NCBI RefSeq assembly: GCF_016125575.1
Contig: NZ_WGLM01000004.1
Coordinates: forward strand, 870,501 to 934,500
Reading direction: 5' to 3'
Length of the DNA stretch: 64,000 nt
DNA from: Limimaricola sp.
Lineage (GTDB): Bacteria; Pseudomonadota; Alphaproteobacteria; Rhodobacterales; Rhodobacteraceae
Shown: piece after piece, positions 48,063 to 57,397 of the stretch
How the letters are laid out: every line of letters starts with the position of its first letter
Position numbering within the stretch: position 1 is the stretch's first letter
Notes under the pieces: generated by a model
What the model was told of the DNA's origin: nothing
Database searches by the model: none
What the model saw: only the letters and a program-made list of their open reading frames with translations
Position numbers and translations under genes: made by a program

Positions 48063-48536
48063 TCAGAGGGGTTCATCGATGATATGGTTTTCCCAGTCGT
48101 CTTCGTCCAACTCGACTTCGGAAACGGTAAGCCGTTGCACGCTGACACCGGCGTCGTGAACGCTCTGCCGCGTCCCGCTCAGCAGGGGGTGCCAAGGGTA
48201 AAGCGGACGGCCTTCGTGCAAGAGGCGATAGGCACAGGTCTGCGGTAACCAGTAGAGGTTCTTGAGCAAGGTCTTGGGCGTCAGCACGATGCACTCTGGC
48301 ACATAGTCGTGCCGGGTGGCGTAGCGGCTGCAAAGGCAGGTCTCGTCGTCCAACAAGCGGCAAGCGATGCGGGTCAGCGCCACTTCGCCGGTATCTTCGT
48401 CTTCGATCTTGTTCAGGCAACACTTGCCGCAGCCGTCGCACAGCGCCTCCCACTCGCGCCGGTTCATCTTTTCCAGCGGTTTGTTTTCCCAGAACCGGGG
48501 GGCAAGCCCGGTGCGGTCGATCGGGTCATCCGACAT
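48063..48536 (-). CDS. YcgN family cysteine cluster protein (UPF0260)
   Basis: A 157-residue protein with the cluster CDGCGKCCLNKI near residue 33 and a further Cys pair in CLCSRYATRHDYVPEC. The pattern suggests a metal site, zinc or iron-sulfur. Function unknown. ATG at 48536 (MSDDPIDRTGL) overlaps the end of ribF by 11 bp, so it is the last gene of the HAD-maoC-ribF-ycgN run. Confidence 0.88.
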   Translation of the reverse strand: MSDDPIDRTGLAPRFWENKPLEKMNRREWEALCDGCGKCCLNKIEDEDTGEVALTRIACRLLDDETCLCSRYATRHDYVPECIVLTPKTLLKNLYWLPQTCAYRLLHEGRPLYPWHPLLSGTRQSVHDAGVSVQRLTVSEVELDEDDWENHIIDEPL

Positions 48537-49467
48537 CGGCAAGGATCTCCCGCGCGCGATCACAGTCGGCCGTCATCTGGGCGATGAGCGGCGCGAGGCC
48601 GTCGAATTTCAACTCCGGCCGCAGATATTCGACCAGCGCGACCGATAAGGTGGCACCGTAAAGATCGCCCTTGAAGTCGAACAGGTAGGTTTCGCAGTTC
48701 GGGACATTCTCGCCAAAAGTTGGCCGCACGCCGATCGAAGCCGCGCCGTCGTAACTGCCAGCATGGGGCCCGTCGAGCACGTCGACCTTCACGGCATAGA
48801 CCCCGAATTGAGGCGGATGAAGGCCGGCGATAGACATGTTGGCTGTGGGAAAGCCAAGGTCGCGGCCGCGTTGATCGCCCCGGATCACTGCGCCCTCGAT
48901 CCGGTACCAGTGGCCCAGCATCGCCGCGGCGTCGCGGGGGCGCCCTTCGCTTAGCGCGGTACGGATCGCAGTGGACGAGATATCGCCCTGACCAAGATCG
49001 ACCATCGGCGCCACGCTGACGCCAAACCCCATCTCGGCGCCGAAGCGGGCCAGATCATCGGCCGTCCCACGCCGGCCCTTGCCGAAACAGAAATCTTCGC
49101 CCACCACCACATGGGCCAAGGCCAGCCGCTCGACAATGACGTTTGCCGCGAAGTCGCGCGGGCTGAGCGCGGCAAGCGCTGCGTTGAACGGCACTTCGTA
49201 AAGTTTCCTGACCCCAAGCTTCTCCAGTCGGTGTGCGCGCGCGGCCGCGTTCATCAGGCGAAAGGGCGGGGCATCGGGTGCGAAGAATTCGCGCGGATGC
49301 GGTTCGAAAGTCATGACGCCAAGGGGCACTTCGAGCCGCCGTGCCGCCTCGGCCGCGACATCGATGACCGCGCGGTGGCCAAGGTGAACACCATCGAAAT
49401 TGCCGATGGCGACGGCAGCCCCCTTATCGGCGGGATCAACGTAGAATGTATCGCGGATGATGCGCAT
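48526..49467 (-). CDS. ribF: Bifunctional riboflavin kinase / FAD synthetase
   Basis: A 313-residue enzyme turning riboflavin into FMN and then FAD. The N-terminal adenylyltransferase has GNFDGVHLGH and an ISSTAIR motif. The C-terminal kinase domain has DLGFPTANM and a late NCETYLFDFKGDLYG. ATG at 49467. No FMN riboswitch is seen upstream; transcription probably enters from maoC. Confidence 0.96.
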   Translation of the reverse strand: MRIIRDTFYVDPADKGAAVAIGNFDGVHLGHRAVIDVAAEAARRLEVPLGVMTFEPHPREFFAPDAPPFRLMNAAARAHRLEKLGVRKLYEVPFNAALAALSPRDFAANVIVERLALAHVVVGEDFCFGKGRRGTADDLARFGAEMGFGVSVAPMVDLGQGDISSTAIRTALSEGRPRDAAAMLGHWYRIEGAVIRGDQRGRDLGFPTANMSIAGLHPPQFGVYAVKVDVLDGPHAGSYDGAASIGVRPTFGENVPNCETYLFDFKGDLYGATLSVALVEYLRPELKFDGLAPLIAQMTADCDRAREILADVG

Positions 49468-49527
49468 GGCCCTTGAGGTATCCGGCCCGACGCGCCCGCG
49501 CAAGGCACCCGATTTCGCGGGCGCGGC

Positions 49528-49971
49528 CTAGTCGAACTTGCGCGACGGGGCCAGTACCGTGGCTTCTCCGACCAGTACGCGCTTGCCTTCGACTAGGCAG
49601 CGGGTATCGAGGGTGACACGCCGCTTGGCATGGTCGATGCCGGTCACCTCGACTTCAGCCAGAACAGTGTCGCCCGGACGCACAGGCGCCAGGAATCGCA
49701 GCGACTGGCCAAGGTAGACCGTGCCATGACCCGGCAACTGCTCGCCGATCACGGCCGAGACGAGGCCCGCCGTCAGCATGCCATGCGCGATGCGCCCCTC
49801 GAAAATGGTGTCCTGGGCATACTCGTCGTCGAGGTGCACGGGGTTCCGGTCGGTCGAGACCTCGGCAAAGAGTTCGATGTCGCGGTCGGTTACCTGCTTG
49901 CGCAGCGACCGGACCATCCCGATCTCGAGATCCTCGATGCAGATCGTTCCGCGGGGTGCGTTGTCCAGCAT
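49528..49971 (-). CDS. MaoC-like (R)-specific enoyl-CoA hydratase
   Basis: A 147-residue hot-dog fold protein with the hydratase 2 motif: D41, N43 and H46 in STDRNPVHLDDEYA, and the IAHGMLTAGL helix. Such enzymes hydrate trans-2-enoyl-CoA, as PhaJ does for polyhydroxyalkanoate supply. The substrate length is unknown. ATG at 49971. An 11-bp inverted repeat lies just upstream. Sits between the HAD hydrolase and ribF on the same strand. Confidence 0.88.
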   Translation of the reverse strand: MLDNAPRGTICIEDLEIGMVRSLRKQVTDRDIELFAEVSTDRNPVHLDDEYAQDTIFEGRIAHGMLTAGLVSAVIGEQLPGHGTVYLGQSLRFLAPVRPGDTVLAEVEVTGIDHAKRRVTLDTRCLVEGKRVLVGEATVLAPSRKFD

Positions 49972-49983
49972 AGCCTCGTCACC

Positions 49984-50031
49984 AGGTAATATTGCGTCTT
50001 ACCTAGGCTTATATACGAAACAATATTACCT
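49984..50031. repeat. 11-bp inverted repeat in an AT-rich gap before maoC
   Basis: AGGTAATATTG at 49984-49994 and CAATATTACCT at 50021-50031 are perfect inverses, separated by 26 bp. The stretch is clearly AT-rich in a GC-rich window and includes CCTAGG and TTATATAC. It could be a pair of operator half-sites, a long hairpin, or the promoter region of maoC. Confidence 0.55.
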
Positions 50032-50054
50032 TGCAATCATCGAGTCGGAGCCGC

Positions 50055-50927
50055 TCAGCGCAAGTAACCGATCGCGTAGGTCGGTTCCTGACGCTCAACG
50101 GCCAGGTAGGCTGCCAGCGCATCCGCGTCGGGCTGATCGGTGGTGCGGGTTTCCTCCACCGCGAGGCCACCGGTGATGAAGATGCTGTCCAGCCCCTCGG
50201 TGGCGGCACCAAGGATGTCAGTGCGGATGCCATCGCCGATGCAGATGATCCGGGGCGTTTCACCCACCCGGCCTGTCCGCGCCAGCCGCCGCCGGGCCAG
50301 GTCGTAGATCGGCGGGTGCGGCTTGCCGAAATAAAGGCTTTCGCCGCCTATCTCGGAATAAAGCTGCGCCAGCGCGCCGGCACACCATTCCCGCGCCTCG
50401 CCCCGGTCGACCACGATGTCGGGATTGGCGCACAGCAGCTTAAGGCCACGCGCCTGTGCCTTTTCGAAATCGGCGCGATAAAGGCCGGGATCGGCAAACG
50501 GGTCGAACGGGCCGCAGCACACGATGCCCTCTGCCTCGTCCAGCGGGACCTGGGTGATCTCGACGGGGTTTTCCAGCAGGTGAAGCGGGCTGAAAAAGCT
50601 TTGGTCGTGGTCCTCGCCGATGAACCAGACCTTGTGGCCCACCATTCCTTCAAACATCGCCGCACGCGCCGAATCGCCCGAGGTGGCAATCGCGTCCCAC
50701 GCGTCAGTGGGAATGCCCAGCTTGGCGATCTGCGCCTCGACCGGCCCGCGCGGGCGAGGGGCATTCGTCACGAGGACCACGGTGCCGCCCCTTTGCCGAA
50801 ACGCCTGCATCGCGGCCACGGCGGCGGGAAAGGCGTGCAGCCCGTTATGCATGCACCCCCACAAATCGACGAAGGCGGCGTCATAGTCACCGCTGATCTC
50901 GGCGAAGGTCTGGATGATGCGGGTCAT
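50055..50927 (-). CDS. TIGR01459 family HAD-type hydrolase
   Basis: A 290-residue NagD-like HAD phosphatase. Motif I reads FVDLWGCMHNG, with Trp in place of the second Asp, as is usual for the TIGR01459 group. Motif II is VLVTNAPRP, and the late GKPHPPIY and CIGDGIRTDILGA give motifs III and IV. The natural substrate is unknown. ATG at 50927; a longer frame upstream is antisense to the next gene and excluded. Confidence 0.9.
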   Translation of the reverse strand: MTRIIQTFAEISGDYDAAFVDLWGCMHNGLHAFPAAVAAMQAFRQRGGTVVLVTNAPRPRGPVEAQIAKLGIPTDAWDAIATSGDSARAAMFEGMVGHKVWFIGEDHDQSFFSPLHLLENPVEITQVPLDEAEGIVCCGPFDPFADPGLYRADFEKAQARGLKLLCANPDIVVDRGEAREWCAGALAQLYSEIGGESLYFGKPHPPIYDLARRRLARTGRVGETPRIICIGDGIRTDILGAATEGLDSIFITGGLAVEETRTTDQPDADALAAYLAVERQEPTYAIGYLR

Positions 50928-51063
50928 GGCGAGCCTTTCATGCGGGTTCAAGGGCGCTTCTAACCGGTTTGCAGCGCCTCTTGAACCTGCCTTCTGCGCC
51001 TGCCCGGCCTGTGCCCTGCGCGCGGCTTGCAACCCGCGAAATCCGCGCACTACTATCCTCGAC

Positions 51064-51810
51064 ATGACATGGACTGCGATCACATCGACTGTCACCGCTT
51101 CGTTTCTCGCCTCGTTCGTCGAGGTGGTCGAGGCATTTACCATCGTTCTGGCCGTCGCGCTGACGCGCAGCTGGCGTCCGGCGCTGCTGGGCACGTTTGC
51201 CGCGCTGGCGCTGCTGGTCGCGCTGGTGCTGGTCTTCGGGCCGCTTTTCGCGCTGATCCCGCTGCAGGTGATGCAGTACGTGATCGGGACATTGCTGATC
51301 CTGTTCGGCATGCGCTGGCTGCGCAAGGCGATCCTGCGCGCCACCGGCTTTATCGCGCTCCATGACGAGGAGGCGGCCTTTGCCAAGGAAACCGACGAGC
51401 TGAAACGGCAGGCCGCCGACAAGCGGGCCGACTGGCTGGCGGGCATGGCGGCCTTCAAGGCGGTGCTGCTGGAAGGGGTCGAGGTGGTCTTCATCGTGAT
51501 CGCCGTGGGCACCGCGCATGGCATGACGGCAATTGCCGGGGCCGGCGCGCTGGGGGCTGTCGTGGTGGTGCTGGCGGTGGGGGCCGTGGTGCATCGCCCG
51601 CTCAGCCAGGTGCCGGAGAATGCCCTGAAGTTCGCGGTTGGCCTGATGCTGACCGCCTTTGGCCTGTTCTGGACGGGCGAGGGGCTGGGCGCCGACTGGC
51701 CCGGCGCAGACCTGTCCATCCTCGGCCTGCTGGCGGTGCTGGCGGCCTTTTCCTACGTCGCCGTGCGGATGCTGCGGGCGGCCCACCTGCGGATTGGAGC
51801 CGCGCAATGA
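51064..51810 (+). CDS. COG4280-like multi-spanning membrane protein
   Basis: A 248-residue integral membrane protein with about six helices. It shows an internal duplication: SFVEVVEAFTIVLAVALT (17-34) and VLLEGVEVVFIVIAVGT (134-150) share an ExxE helix, and VIGTLLILFGMRW (73-85) pairs with AVGLMLTAFGLFW (191-203). A duplicated acidic helix is the plan of cation transporters such as the TMEM165/UPF0016 and FTR1 groups, so cation transport is a reasonable but unproven inference. ATG at 51064. Overlaps the next small gene as ATGA. Confidence 0.78.
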   Translation: MTWTAITSTVTASFLASFVEVVEAFTIVLAVALTRSWRPALLGTFAALALLVALVLVFGPLFALIPLQVMQYVIGTLLILFGMRWLRKAILRATGFIALHDEEAAFAKETDELKRQAADKRADWLAGMAAFKAVLLEGVEVVFIVIAVGTAHGMTAIAGAGALGAVVVVLAVGAVVHRPLSQVPENALKFAVGLMLTAFGLFWTGEGLGADWPGADLSILGLLAVLAAFSYVAVRMLRAAHLRIGAAQ

Positions 51811-52013
51811 GCTTTGCCCTGTCTGTGCTGAAGGAACTTTTCAGCCTGTTCGTCGATGACGGCAACCTTGCCTTGCAGGTGCTGGTGCTGATCGCGGCGG
51901 TGACTGCACTTGTGCGGCTGGCGGGGCTGGCCCCGCTTGCCGCGGGCATGCTGCTGTTGCTGGGATGTCTGGCGATTCTCGCCGTCAGCCTGCGGCGCGC
52001 CTTGCGCCGCTGA
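51807..52013 (+). CDS. Small membrane protein coupled to the COG4280-like gene
   Basis: A 68-residue protein with a first hydrophobic stretch near 23-38 and a second near 40-60, ending in RRALRR. ATG overlaps the preceding stop (ATGA), so the two are translated together and may form a complex. Family unknown to me. Confidence 0.65.
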   Translation: MSFALSVLKELFSLFVDDGNLALQVLVLIAAVTALVRLAGLAPLAAGMLLLLGCLAILAVSLRRALRR

Positions 52014-52298
52014 GGAACATTGCGGGTCCACGGGCCGTCCTGAGGGATGAGGCACGGCGAATTCGGACAGGGCACCGTGGAGGTGGCCATTTGTCCGCGT
52101 CATACGCGCAGGCACTAGGGGCGCCAGCGAGATCAGGGCCAAAGATTTCACGGACCCCGCAACAGGTAGTCACAGCGCGCGCGGGCCAAGCCATGGGTCA
52201 GGTTCGGCGGTGGAATCAGGACCTTGCCGGCCTGAACTTTCGGGCAAGCAACGCCCCTCCAAATATTACAGGATATCGTGAACGCAATTTCTTGGGTT
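52014..52298. other. Gene-free stretch before pstS
   Basis: No coding region, hairpin terminator or RNA gene is recognised here. The reading frames present are short and lack conserved features. The last part becomes AT-richer (CCAAATATTACAGGATATCG near 52260) as the Pho-regulated promoter is approached. Confidence 0.5.
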
Positions 52299-52316
52299 TT
52301 GTCATGGAACTGTCAC
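52299..52316 (+). promoter_or_regulatory. Pho box upstream of pstS
   Basis: TTGTCAT-GGAA-CTGTCAC, two PhoB half-sites 11 bp apart, is very close to the consensus CTGTCAT-N4-CTGTCAT. It lies about 85 bp before the pstS start and would replace the -35 of a PhoB-activated promoter. Confidence 0.75.
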
Positions 52317-52399
52317 GTCCGGCTTCTAGGCCGGCCCCACGTAACGGCCCGGGTACTGCTGCCCAGGGCTCTTCGACGTGAAAAGACAGGAGAATTACC

Positions 52400-53449
52400 G
52401 TGAGCTTCATGAAGAACATCGTGGCCGGGGCAGCTGCTGCTGCGCTCAGCCTGGGGATGGCCGTCGCCGCCCAAGCCGACGACATCTCGGGCGCAGGTTC
52501 GAGCTTCATCTACCCGGTCTTTGCCAAGTGGGGCGAAGCCTACAAGACCGCCACCGGCATCGGCCTGAACTACCAGTCGATCGGTTCGGGCGGCGGCATC
52601 AAGCAGGTTGAAGCTAAGACCGTGACCTTCGGCGCCTCGGACAAGCCGTTGTCGGATGACGAACTGGCCGCCCAAGGCCTCGTGCAGTTCCCGATGATCT
52701 CGGGCGGTATCGTGCCGATGTACAACATCGACGGCATCGAGCCGGGCCAACTGGTCCTCGACGGCACGACCGTTGCCGACATCTACCTCGGCAAGATCAC
52801 CATGTGGAACGACCCCGCCATCGCCGCGCTGAACCCCGATCTGACGCTGCCCGCGCAGCCGATCGTCGTGGTGCACCGTTCGGACGGGTCGGGCACGACC
52901 TTCAACTTCACCGACTACCTCTCGAAAATCTCGGCCGAGTGGAAAGACCAGATCGGTTCCGACACCGCCGTCGAGTGGCCCGTCGGCCTTGGCGCCAAGG
53001 GTTCCGAAGGCGTTGCCAACACCGTCAAGCAGACCGCTGGCGCGATCGGCTATAACGAGTATGCCTACGTGATCCAGAACAACCTCGGCTATGCCAAGAT
53101 GGTCAATGCCGCTGGCAAAGTGGTGGAGCCCTCGCTCGATACCTTCGCCTCGGCCGCCGCCAACGCGGACTGGACCGGCGTGAAGAACTTCCACGTCATC
53201 ATCACCAACCAGCCCGGCGACAACAGCTGGCCCATCGCTGCTTCGACTTGGGTCATGATCCACTCGAACCCCGATGATCCGGCGGCCGCCTCTGCTGCCC
53301 TGACCTTCTTCAAGTGGGCCTACGAGAACGGCCAGCAGGAAGCCAAGGACCTTCAGTACGTCGCGATCCCCGACAACGTCGTCGCGCTGATCGAGAAGTC
53401 CTGGGACGCGATCCAGCATGATGGCAAGCCCGTCCTGAGCATGAACTAA
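52400..53449 (+). CDS. pstS: Phosphate ABC transporter substrate-binding protein PstS
   Basis: A 349-residue periplasmic phosphate receptor. Signal peptide at 1-26 (cleaved after AAQA). The ligand loops [26 protein letters not shown] and [13 protein letters not shown], and the middle [10 protein letters not shown], are typical. The start GTG at 52400 has AGGAG at good spacing; ATG three codons later is an alternative. A stem-loop after the gene may set its expression above pstCAB. Confidence 0.95.
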   Translation: MSFMKNIVAGAAAAALSLGMAVAAQADDISGAGSSFIYPVFAKWGEAYKTATGIGLNYQSIGSGGGIKQVEAKTVTFGASDKPLSDDELAAQGLVQFPMISGGIVPMYNIDGIEPGQLVLDGTTVADIYLGKITMWNDPAIAALNPDLTLPAQPIVVVHRSDGSGTTFNFTDYLSKISAEWKDQIGSDTAVEWPVGLGAKGSEGVANTVKQTAGAIGYNEYAYVIQNNLGYAKMVNAAGKVVEPSLDTFASAAANADWTGVKNFHVIITNQPGDNSWPIAASTWVMIHSNPDDPAAASAALTFFKWAYENGQQEAKDLQYVAIPDNVVALIEKSWDAIQHDGKPVLSMN

Positions 53450-53471
53450 GCCCAGACCGCGGCACAGCTTC

Positions 53472-53511
53472 GGACGGGCGGGGCAACAGCCTCGCCCGTC
53501 CTTCCATTTTC
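53472..53511 (+). terminator. Stem-loop between pstS and pstC
   Basis: A 13-bp stem with one G-U pair (53472-53484 with 53489-53501), an AACA loop and a weak T-rich tail (TTCCATTTT). It is placed to cause partial termination or to protect pstS mRNA. Confidence 0.6.
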
Positions 53512-53540
53512 GACAAGAACGACATATCAGGGGATTGGCC

Positions 53541-54515
53541 TTGGCGCTGACATCGGACATCGGAAAACCCATGGAGCCCGACCAGACCTCCCGAACCAAC
53601 AGATTGCTGATGCAGGACAGGGCGTTCGTCAGCCTGACCTGGCTATCGGCCACGACAGTGGTGCTGGTTCTTGCCGGCGTCATGCTGTCGTTGCTCTGGG
53701 ATTCGATTCCTGCGCTGAGCACTTTCGGTCCATCGTTCCTGTGGACCGAACGCTGGAGCCCGGCCAAGGAAATATTCGGCGCCGCTGCCCCGATCTTTGG
53801 CACGCTTGTCACGTCGATCATCGCGATGATCATCGGCGTCCCGCTCAGCTTCGGCATTGCGGTCTTTCTTACGGAAATCTGCCCGATGCCGCTGCGGCGC
53901 CCGATCGGTATCGCGATCGAACTTCTGGCCGGCATTCCGTCGATCATCTATGGCTTGTGGGGGTTTTTCGTGCTGGCACCGGTGATGCAGCACACCGTTC
54001 AGCCTTTCCTCATCGAGACATTCGGGCAGGTGCCGGGAATCGGCCTGCTGTTTTCCGGCGCACCCTACGGGATCGGTATGCTGACCGCCTCGCTGGTGCT
54101 GGCGATCATGATCCTGCCATTCGTCACCTCCGTCACCCGCGACGTGTTCGAAACGGTACCGGTCATGCTGCGCGAAAGCGCCTACGGAATGGGAATGACC
54201 ACATGGGAGGTCGTGCGCTACATCATGATCCCCTATACGCGCCTTGGCCTTGTCGGCGGCATCATGTTGGGCCTCGGCCGCGCGCTGGGCGAGACGATGG
54301 CGGTCACCTTCGTGATCGGCAACTCGCACCGTATCGCTACGTCGCTGCTGGCGCCCGCCACCACAATCTCGGCCTCGATCGCAAACGAGTTCAGCGAGGC
54401 GACATCGGGCCTCTACACATCCAGCCTGATCGCCCTTGGCCTGATCCTTTTCGTCATCAGCTTCTCGGTGCTGGCGATGGCAAAGTGGCTGCTCGGCCGC
54501 GTTGAAACCTTCTGA
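53541..54515 (+). CDS. pstC: Phosphate ABC transporter permease PstC
   Basis: A 324-residue inner membrane permease. The binding-protein-dependent transport loop is near ARSA-like [19 protein letters not shown]. Helices include [18 protein letters not shown] and [20 protein letters not shown] at 53541 is 6 bp after AGGGGA and was chosen; ATG at 53571 is possible. Confidence 0.92.
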   Translation: MALTSDIGKPMEPDQTSRTNRLLMQDRAFVSLTWLSATTVVLVLAGVMLSLLWDSIPALSTFGPSFLWTERWSPAKEIFGAAAPIFGTLVTSIIAMIIGVPLSFGIAVFLTEICPMPLRRPIGIAIELLAGIPSIIYGLWGFFVLAPVMQHTVQPFLIETFGQVPGIGLLFSGAPYGIGMLTASLVLAIMILPFVTSVTRDVFETVPVMLRESAYGMGMTTWEVVRYIMIPYTRLGLVGGIMLGLGRALGETMAVTFVIGNSHRIATSLLAPATTISASIANEFSEATSGLYTSSLIALGLILFVISFSVLAMAKWLLGRVETF

Positions 54516-54525
54516 GGCCCGCGCG

Positions 54526-55371
54526 ATGACCACTTCATCCCCTGTGACTGCTCGCCGCTATCGCCGCAACCGCGTGGCGCAGGCCCTCTCGGTGCTCTCC
54601 GCGGCCGTGGGCCTGACCATCCTGGCGTTGATCTTGTGGACGCTGCTCTGGAACGGATTGCAGGGCCTGCGGCTGTCGCTCTTTACAGAGATGACACCGC
54701 CGCCCGGTTCGGACGGCGGACTGGCCAACGCGATCTTCGGGTCGGTCGCGATGACGCTGGTGGGCATCCTCATCGCCGCGCCGGTCGGGGTGATGGCGGG
54801 CACCTACCTGTCGGAATATGCCGGCGGATCGCGGATCGGCGAGGCGGCAAAGTTCATCAACGACGTGCTGTTGTCGGCCCCCTCGATCATCGTGGGCCTG
54901 TTCATTTACGCGGTGCTGGTTGTGCCCTTCGGCCATTTCTCGGCGTGGTCTGGCGCAGTGGCGCTGGCGGTCATCGCGTTGCCCGTCATCAATCGCACCA
55001 CGCAGGACATGTTGGCGCTTGTGCCCAATTCCCTGCGCGAGGCCGCGGCCGCGCTGGGCGCGCCACGCTGGAAGGTGATGGTCTTCGTGATCTGGCGCGC
55101 GGCGCGATCGGGCATTCTGACCGGTATCCTGCTGGCCGTCGCGCGGATCTCGGGCGAGACGGCGCCGCTGCTTTTCACCGCGCTCAACAACCAGTTCTGG
55201 TCGACAAACATGGACGCGCCAATGGCGAACCTGCCCGTTGTCATCTACCAGTTCGCAATGAGCCCCTACGATGACTGGCAGCGCCTGGCCTGGGCCGGTG
55301 CGCTTGTCATCACCATCGCGATCCTGACACTCAACATCGTGGCCCGCACCCTTGCCGGGCGACGCCGCTAA
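54526..55371 (+). CDS. pstA: Phosphate ABC transporter permease PstA
   Basis: A 281-residue permease paired with PstC. Typical parts are [35 protein letters not shown] and the coupling loop [19 protein letters not shown]. The ATG at 54526 follows GAGG; a TTG within the end of pstC is less likely. Confidence 0.93.
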   Translation: MTTSSPVTARRYRRNRVAQALSVLSAAVGLTILALILWTLLWNGLQGLRLSLFTEMTPPPGSDGGLANAIFGSVAMTLVGILIAAPVGVMAGTYLSEYAGGSRIGEAAKFINDVLLSAPSIIVGLFIYAVLVVPFGHFSAWSGAVALAVIALPVINRTTQDMLALVPNSLREAAAALGAPRWKVMVFVIWRAARSGILTGILLAVARISGETAPLLFTALNNQFWSTNMDAPMANLPVVIYQFAMSPYDDWQRLAWAGALVITIAILTLNIVARTLAGRRR

Positions 55372-55386
55372 CGGAACCGCCAAGCC

Positions 55387-56226
55387 ATGGACACCCGCAT
55401 CATGACCGAACCGACCCCCGTGACAGACGCCTTCGCCGGCCTCAAGAACCGCCGCTCGCGCGAGGATCATCCGGTCAAGGTTGAGGTGCGCGGGTTGCAG
55501 TTTCACTATGCCAACGGCCATCAGGCGCTGCACGACGTCAACCTGACCCTGCGCGACAAGACCGTGACGGCCTTCATCGGGCCGTCGGGCTGTGGCAAGT
55601 CCACGCTGCTGCGCGTGCTCAACCGCATGTTCGATCTTTATCCCGGCCAGAAAGCCACGGGCGAAGTGCTGCTGGACGGGCGCAACATCCTGTCGCCGCG
55701 CGAGGATCTGAACCTACTGCGCGCCAAGGTGGGCATGGTGTTTCAGAAACCCACACCCTTCCCGATGTCGATCTACGAGAATATCGCCTTCGGCATCCGG
55801 CTTTACGAAAGGCTGTCGAAGGCCGAGATGGCCGACCGGGTGGAGGCCGCGCTGCGCGAGGCGGCGCTGTGGGACGAGGTGAAGGACAAGCTGCACCAGT
55901 CCGGTCTCGGCCTGTCGGGCGGTCAGCAGCAGCGGCTGTGCATCGCGCGCGCCGTGGCGGTCAAGCCCGAGGTCCTGCTTCTGGACGAGCCGGCCTCGGC
56001 GCTCGACCCGATCTCGACCGCCAAGATCGAAGACCTGATCGACAAGCTGGCCGATGAGTATTGCATTGCTATCGTCACCCACAACATGCAGCAGGCGGCG
56101 CGGACCTCCGACTACACCGCCTTCATGTACCTGGGCCAGTTGATCGAGTTCGACCGGACCGAGACGATCTTTACCGCTCCAAAGAACAGCCGAACCAATG
56201 ACTACGTGACCGGCCGCTTCGGCTAG
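55387..56226 (+). CDS. pstB: Phosphate ABC transporter ATPase PstB
   Basis: A 279-residue ATPase energising phosphate import. Walker [10 protein letters not shown], signature [14 protein letters not shown], Walker [15 protein letters not shown] and switch His in [16 protein letters not shown] at 55387. phoU, phoB and phoR, which often follow, are not here. Confidence 0.96.
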   Translation: MDTRIMTEPTPVTDAFAGLKNRRSREDHPVKVEVRGLQFHYANGHQALHDVNLTLRDKTVTAFIGPSGCGKSTLLRVLNRMFDLYPGQKATGEVLLDGRNILSPREDLNLLRAKVGMVFQKPTPFPMSIYENIAFGIRLYERLSKAEMADRVEAALREAALWDEVKDKLHQSGLGLSGGQQQRLCIARAVAVKPEVLLLDEPASALDPISTAKIEDLIDKLADEYCIAIVTHNMQQAARTSDYTAFMYLGQLIEFDRTETIFTAPKNSRTNDYVTGRFG

Positions 56227-56270
56227 GTCGCGCATCTGTCAGGTCAGAAGGCATCCGCCCCGCGGAGCCC

Positions 56271-56334
56271 TTCTTCTGGCTTCAAATACTCCCGGGGGGA
56301 GGCCGGCGCAGCCGGGCGGGGGGCAGCGCCCCCC
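56271..56334 (-). repeat. Dispersed palindromic element, copy C, pstB-ppaC gap
   Basis: On the minus strand: a G6/C6 hairpin at 56334-56318, a GCCCGGCTGCGCCGGCC palindrome, a C-run, GGGAGTATTTGAA and a CCAGAAG tail. It lies between the convergent pstB and ppaC genes, where it could serve as a 3' stem-loop or terminator. Confidence 0.7.
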
Positions 56335-56343
56335 TGCGCCCGA

Positions 56344-57261
56344 TCAGATCTTGAGCGCCGGGATGATCTGCTTCTTGCGGCTCATCACGCCGGGCAGCAC
56401 CACGGTGTCGCCGTTGACGGTCACGCCAAAGCTTTTCTCGGCGATATCCTTGACCAGCGTATTGGGCACCAGCAGCGTTGCCTCTTCGTTGAGGATGTCG
56501 ACGATGAAAAGCAGGACCTGATCGGCCCCGTCCTCTTGCGCCACGCCGTCCATCGCCGCCATCAGGCTGGCCTTGCGGTCGAGCAGGACCTGCGGTGCGG
56601 TGGTCTCCAGCACCGAGACGCGTAGTTCCTTGCCGCTGACGGTGTATTCCTTGCTGTCCATCCGCAGCAATTCTGCGTCCGAAAAGCGCGACACGTCCGA
56701 CTTTGCCGCGAACATCTGCGCGGCGAAGGCGGGGATGTCGACGCCGAGGTCGGCCGCCAATTGCTCGGCAATTTCCCGATCGGCCGGCGTGGTCGTGGGC
56801 GAGCGGAATTCCAGCGTATCCGACAAGATGCACGACAGCATCAGGCCGCGGATGCCGGTCGGGGCATGGCCGGCATGCCCGCCCATCATCTGGTACATCA
56901 GCGTGGCAGTGCAGGCGACCGGACGAATGGTAATCTCGATCGGCCCGCTTGTTTCGAGCCCGCCGACCAGCTTGTGGTGGTCGATGATTGCGCGGATATC
57001 GGCCTTGCCGATATTTGCGGGCAATTCGGCGGGGTTATTGGTATCCACGACCACCACGGGCTGCCCGTCCTCGACATCCGAGATGACCGGCGGCAGCTCG
57101 AATCCCCAGTGTTTGGCGACGAACTGCGCCTCGGTATTGGGCGTGCCCAGCAGCCGCGCCTCGGCCGGCTGGCCCATGTGCGACAGGTACCATGCCCAGA
57201 TAAGCGGGCTGCAGGTGGCGTCGGTATCGGGGGACTTATGGCCGAAGACGAGTGTGGTCAT
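56344..57261 (-). CDS. ppaC: Manganese-dependent inorganic pyrophosphatase (family II)
   Basis: A 305-residue DHH-family enzyme splitting pyrophosphate to phosphate. Metal ligands are in GHKSPDTDA (H8, D12, D14) and DHHK. The C-terminal substrate loop SRKKQIIP is complete. Convergent with the pst operon, which fits phosphate economy. ATG at 57261. Confidence 0.96.
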   Translation of the reverse strand: MTTLVFGHKSPDTDATCSPLIWAWYLSHMGQPAEARLLGTPNTEAQFVAKHWGFELPPVISDVEDGQPVVVVDTNNPAELPANIGKADIRAIIDHHKLVGGLETSGPIEITIRPVACTATLMYQMMGGHAGHAPTGIRGLMLSCILSDTLEFRSPTTTPADREIAEQLAADLGVDIPAFAAQMFAAKSDVSRFSDAELLRMDSKEYTVSGKELRVSVLETTAPQVLLDRKASLMAAMDGVAQEDGADQVLLFIVDILNEEATLLVPNTLVKDIAEKSFGVTVNGDTVVLPGVMSRKKQIIPALKI

Positions 57262-57367
57262 GGCGGAATCCTTGCAAGCGGAACTGGAAATCGCGGGCCT
57301 TATAGAAAGCGGCGCCCCGATTGTCACGCGGTCAATGCCGCATGGCAGCATGGTGCACCGGGCATGG

Positions 57368-57397
57368 CCGACGGCCGGGTTTTAGCCCGGCCGTCGG
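57368..57397. terminator. Perfect 12-bp stem-loop at the 3' end of a small minus-strand frame
   Basis: CCGACGGCCGGG / CCCGGCCGTCGG (57368-57379 with 57386-57397) with loop TTTTAG. On the minus strand the loop holds a TAA stop. There is no T-tract. Confidence 0.5.

Noticed and set aside
48526..49527. FMN riboswitch before ribF
   Set aside because: The 60-bp gap to maoC is too short and has no conserved RFN sequence.
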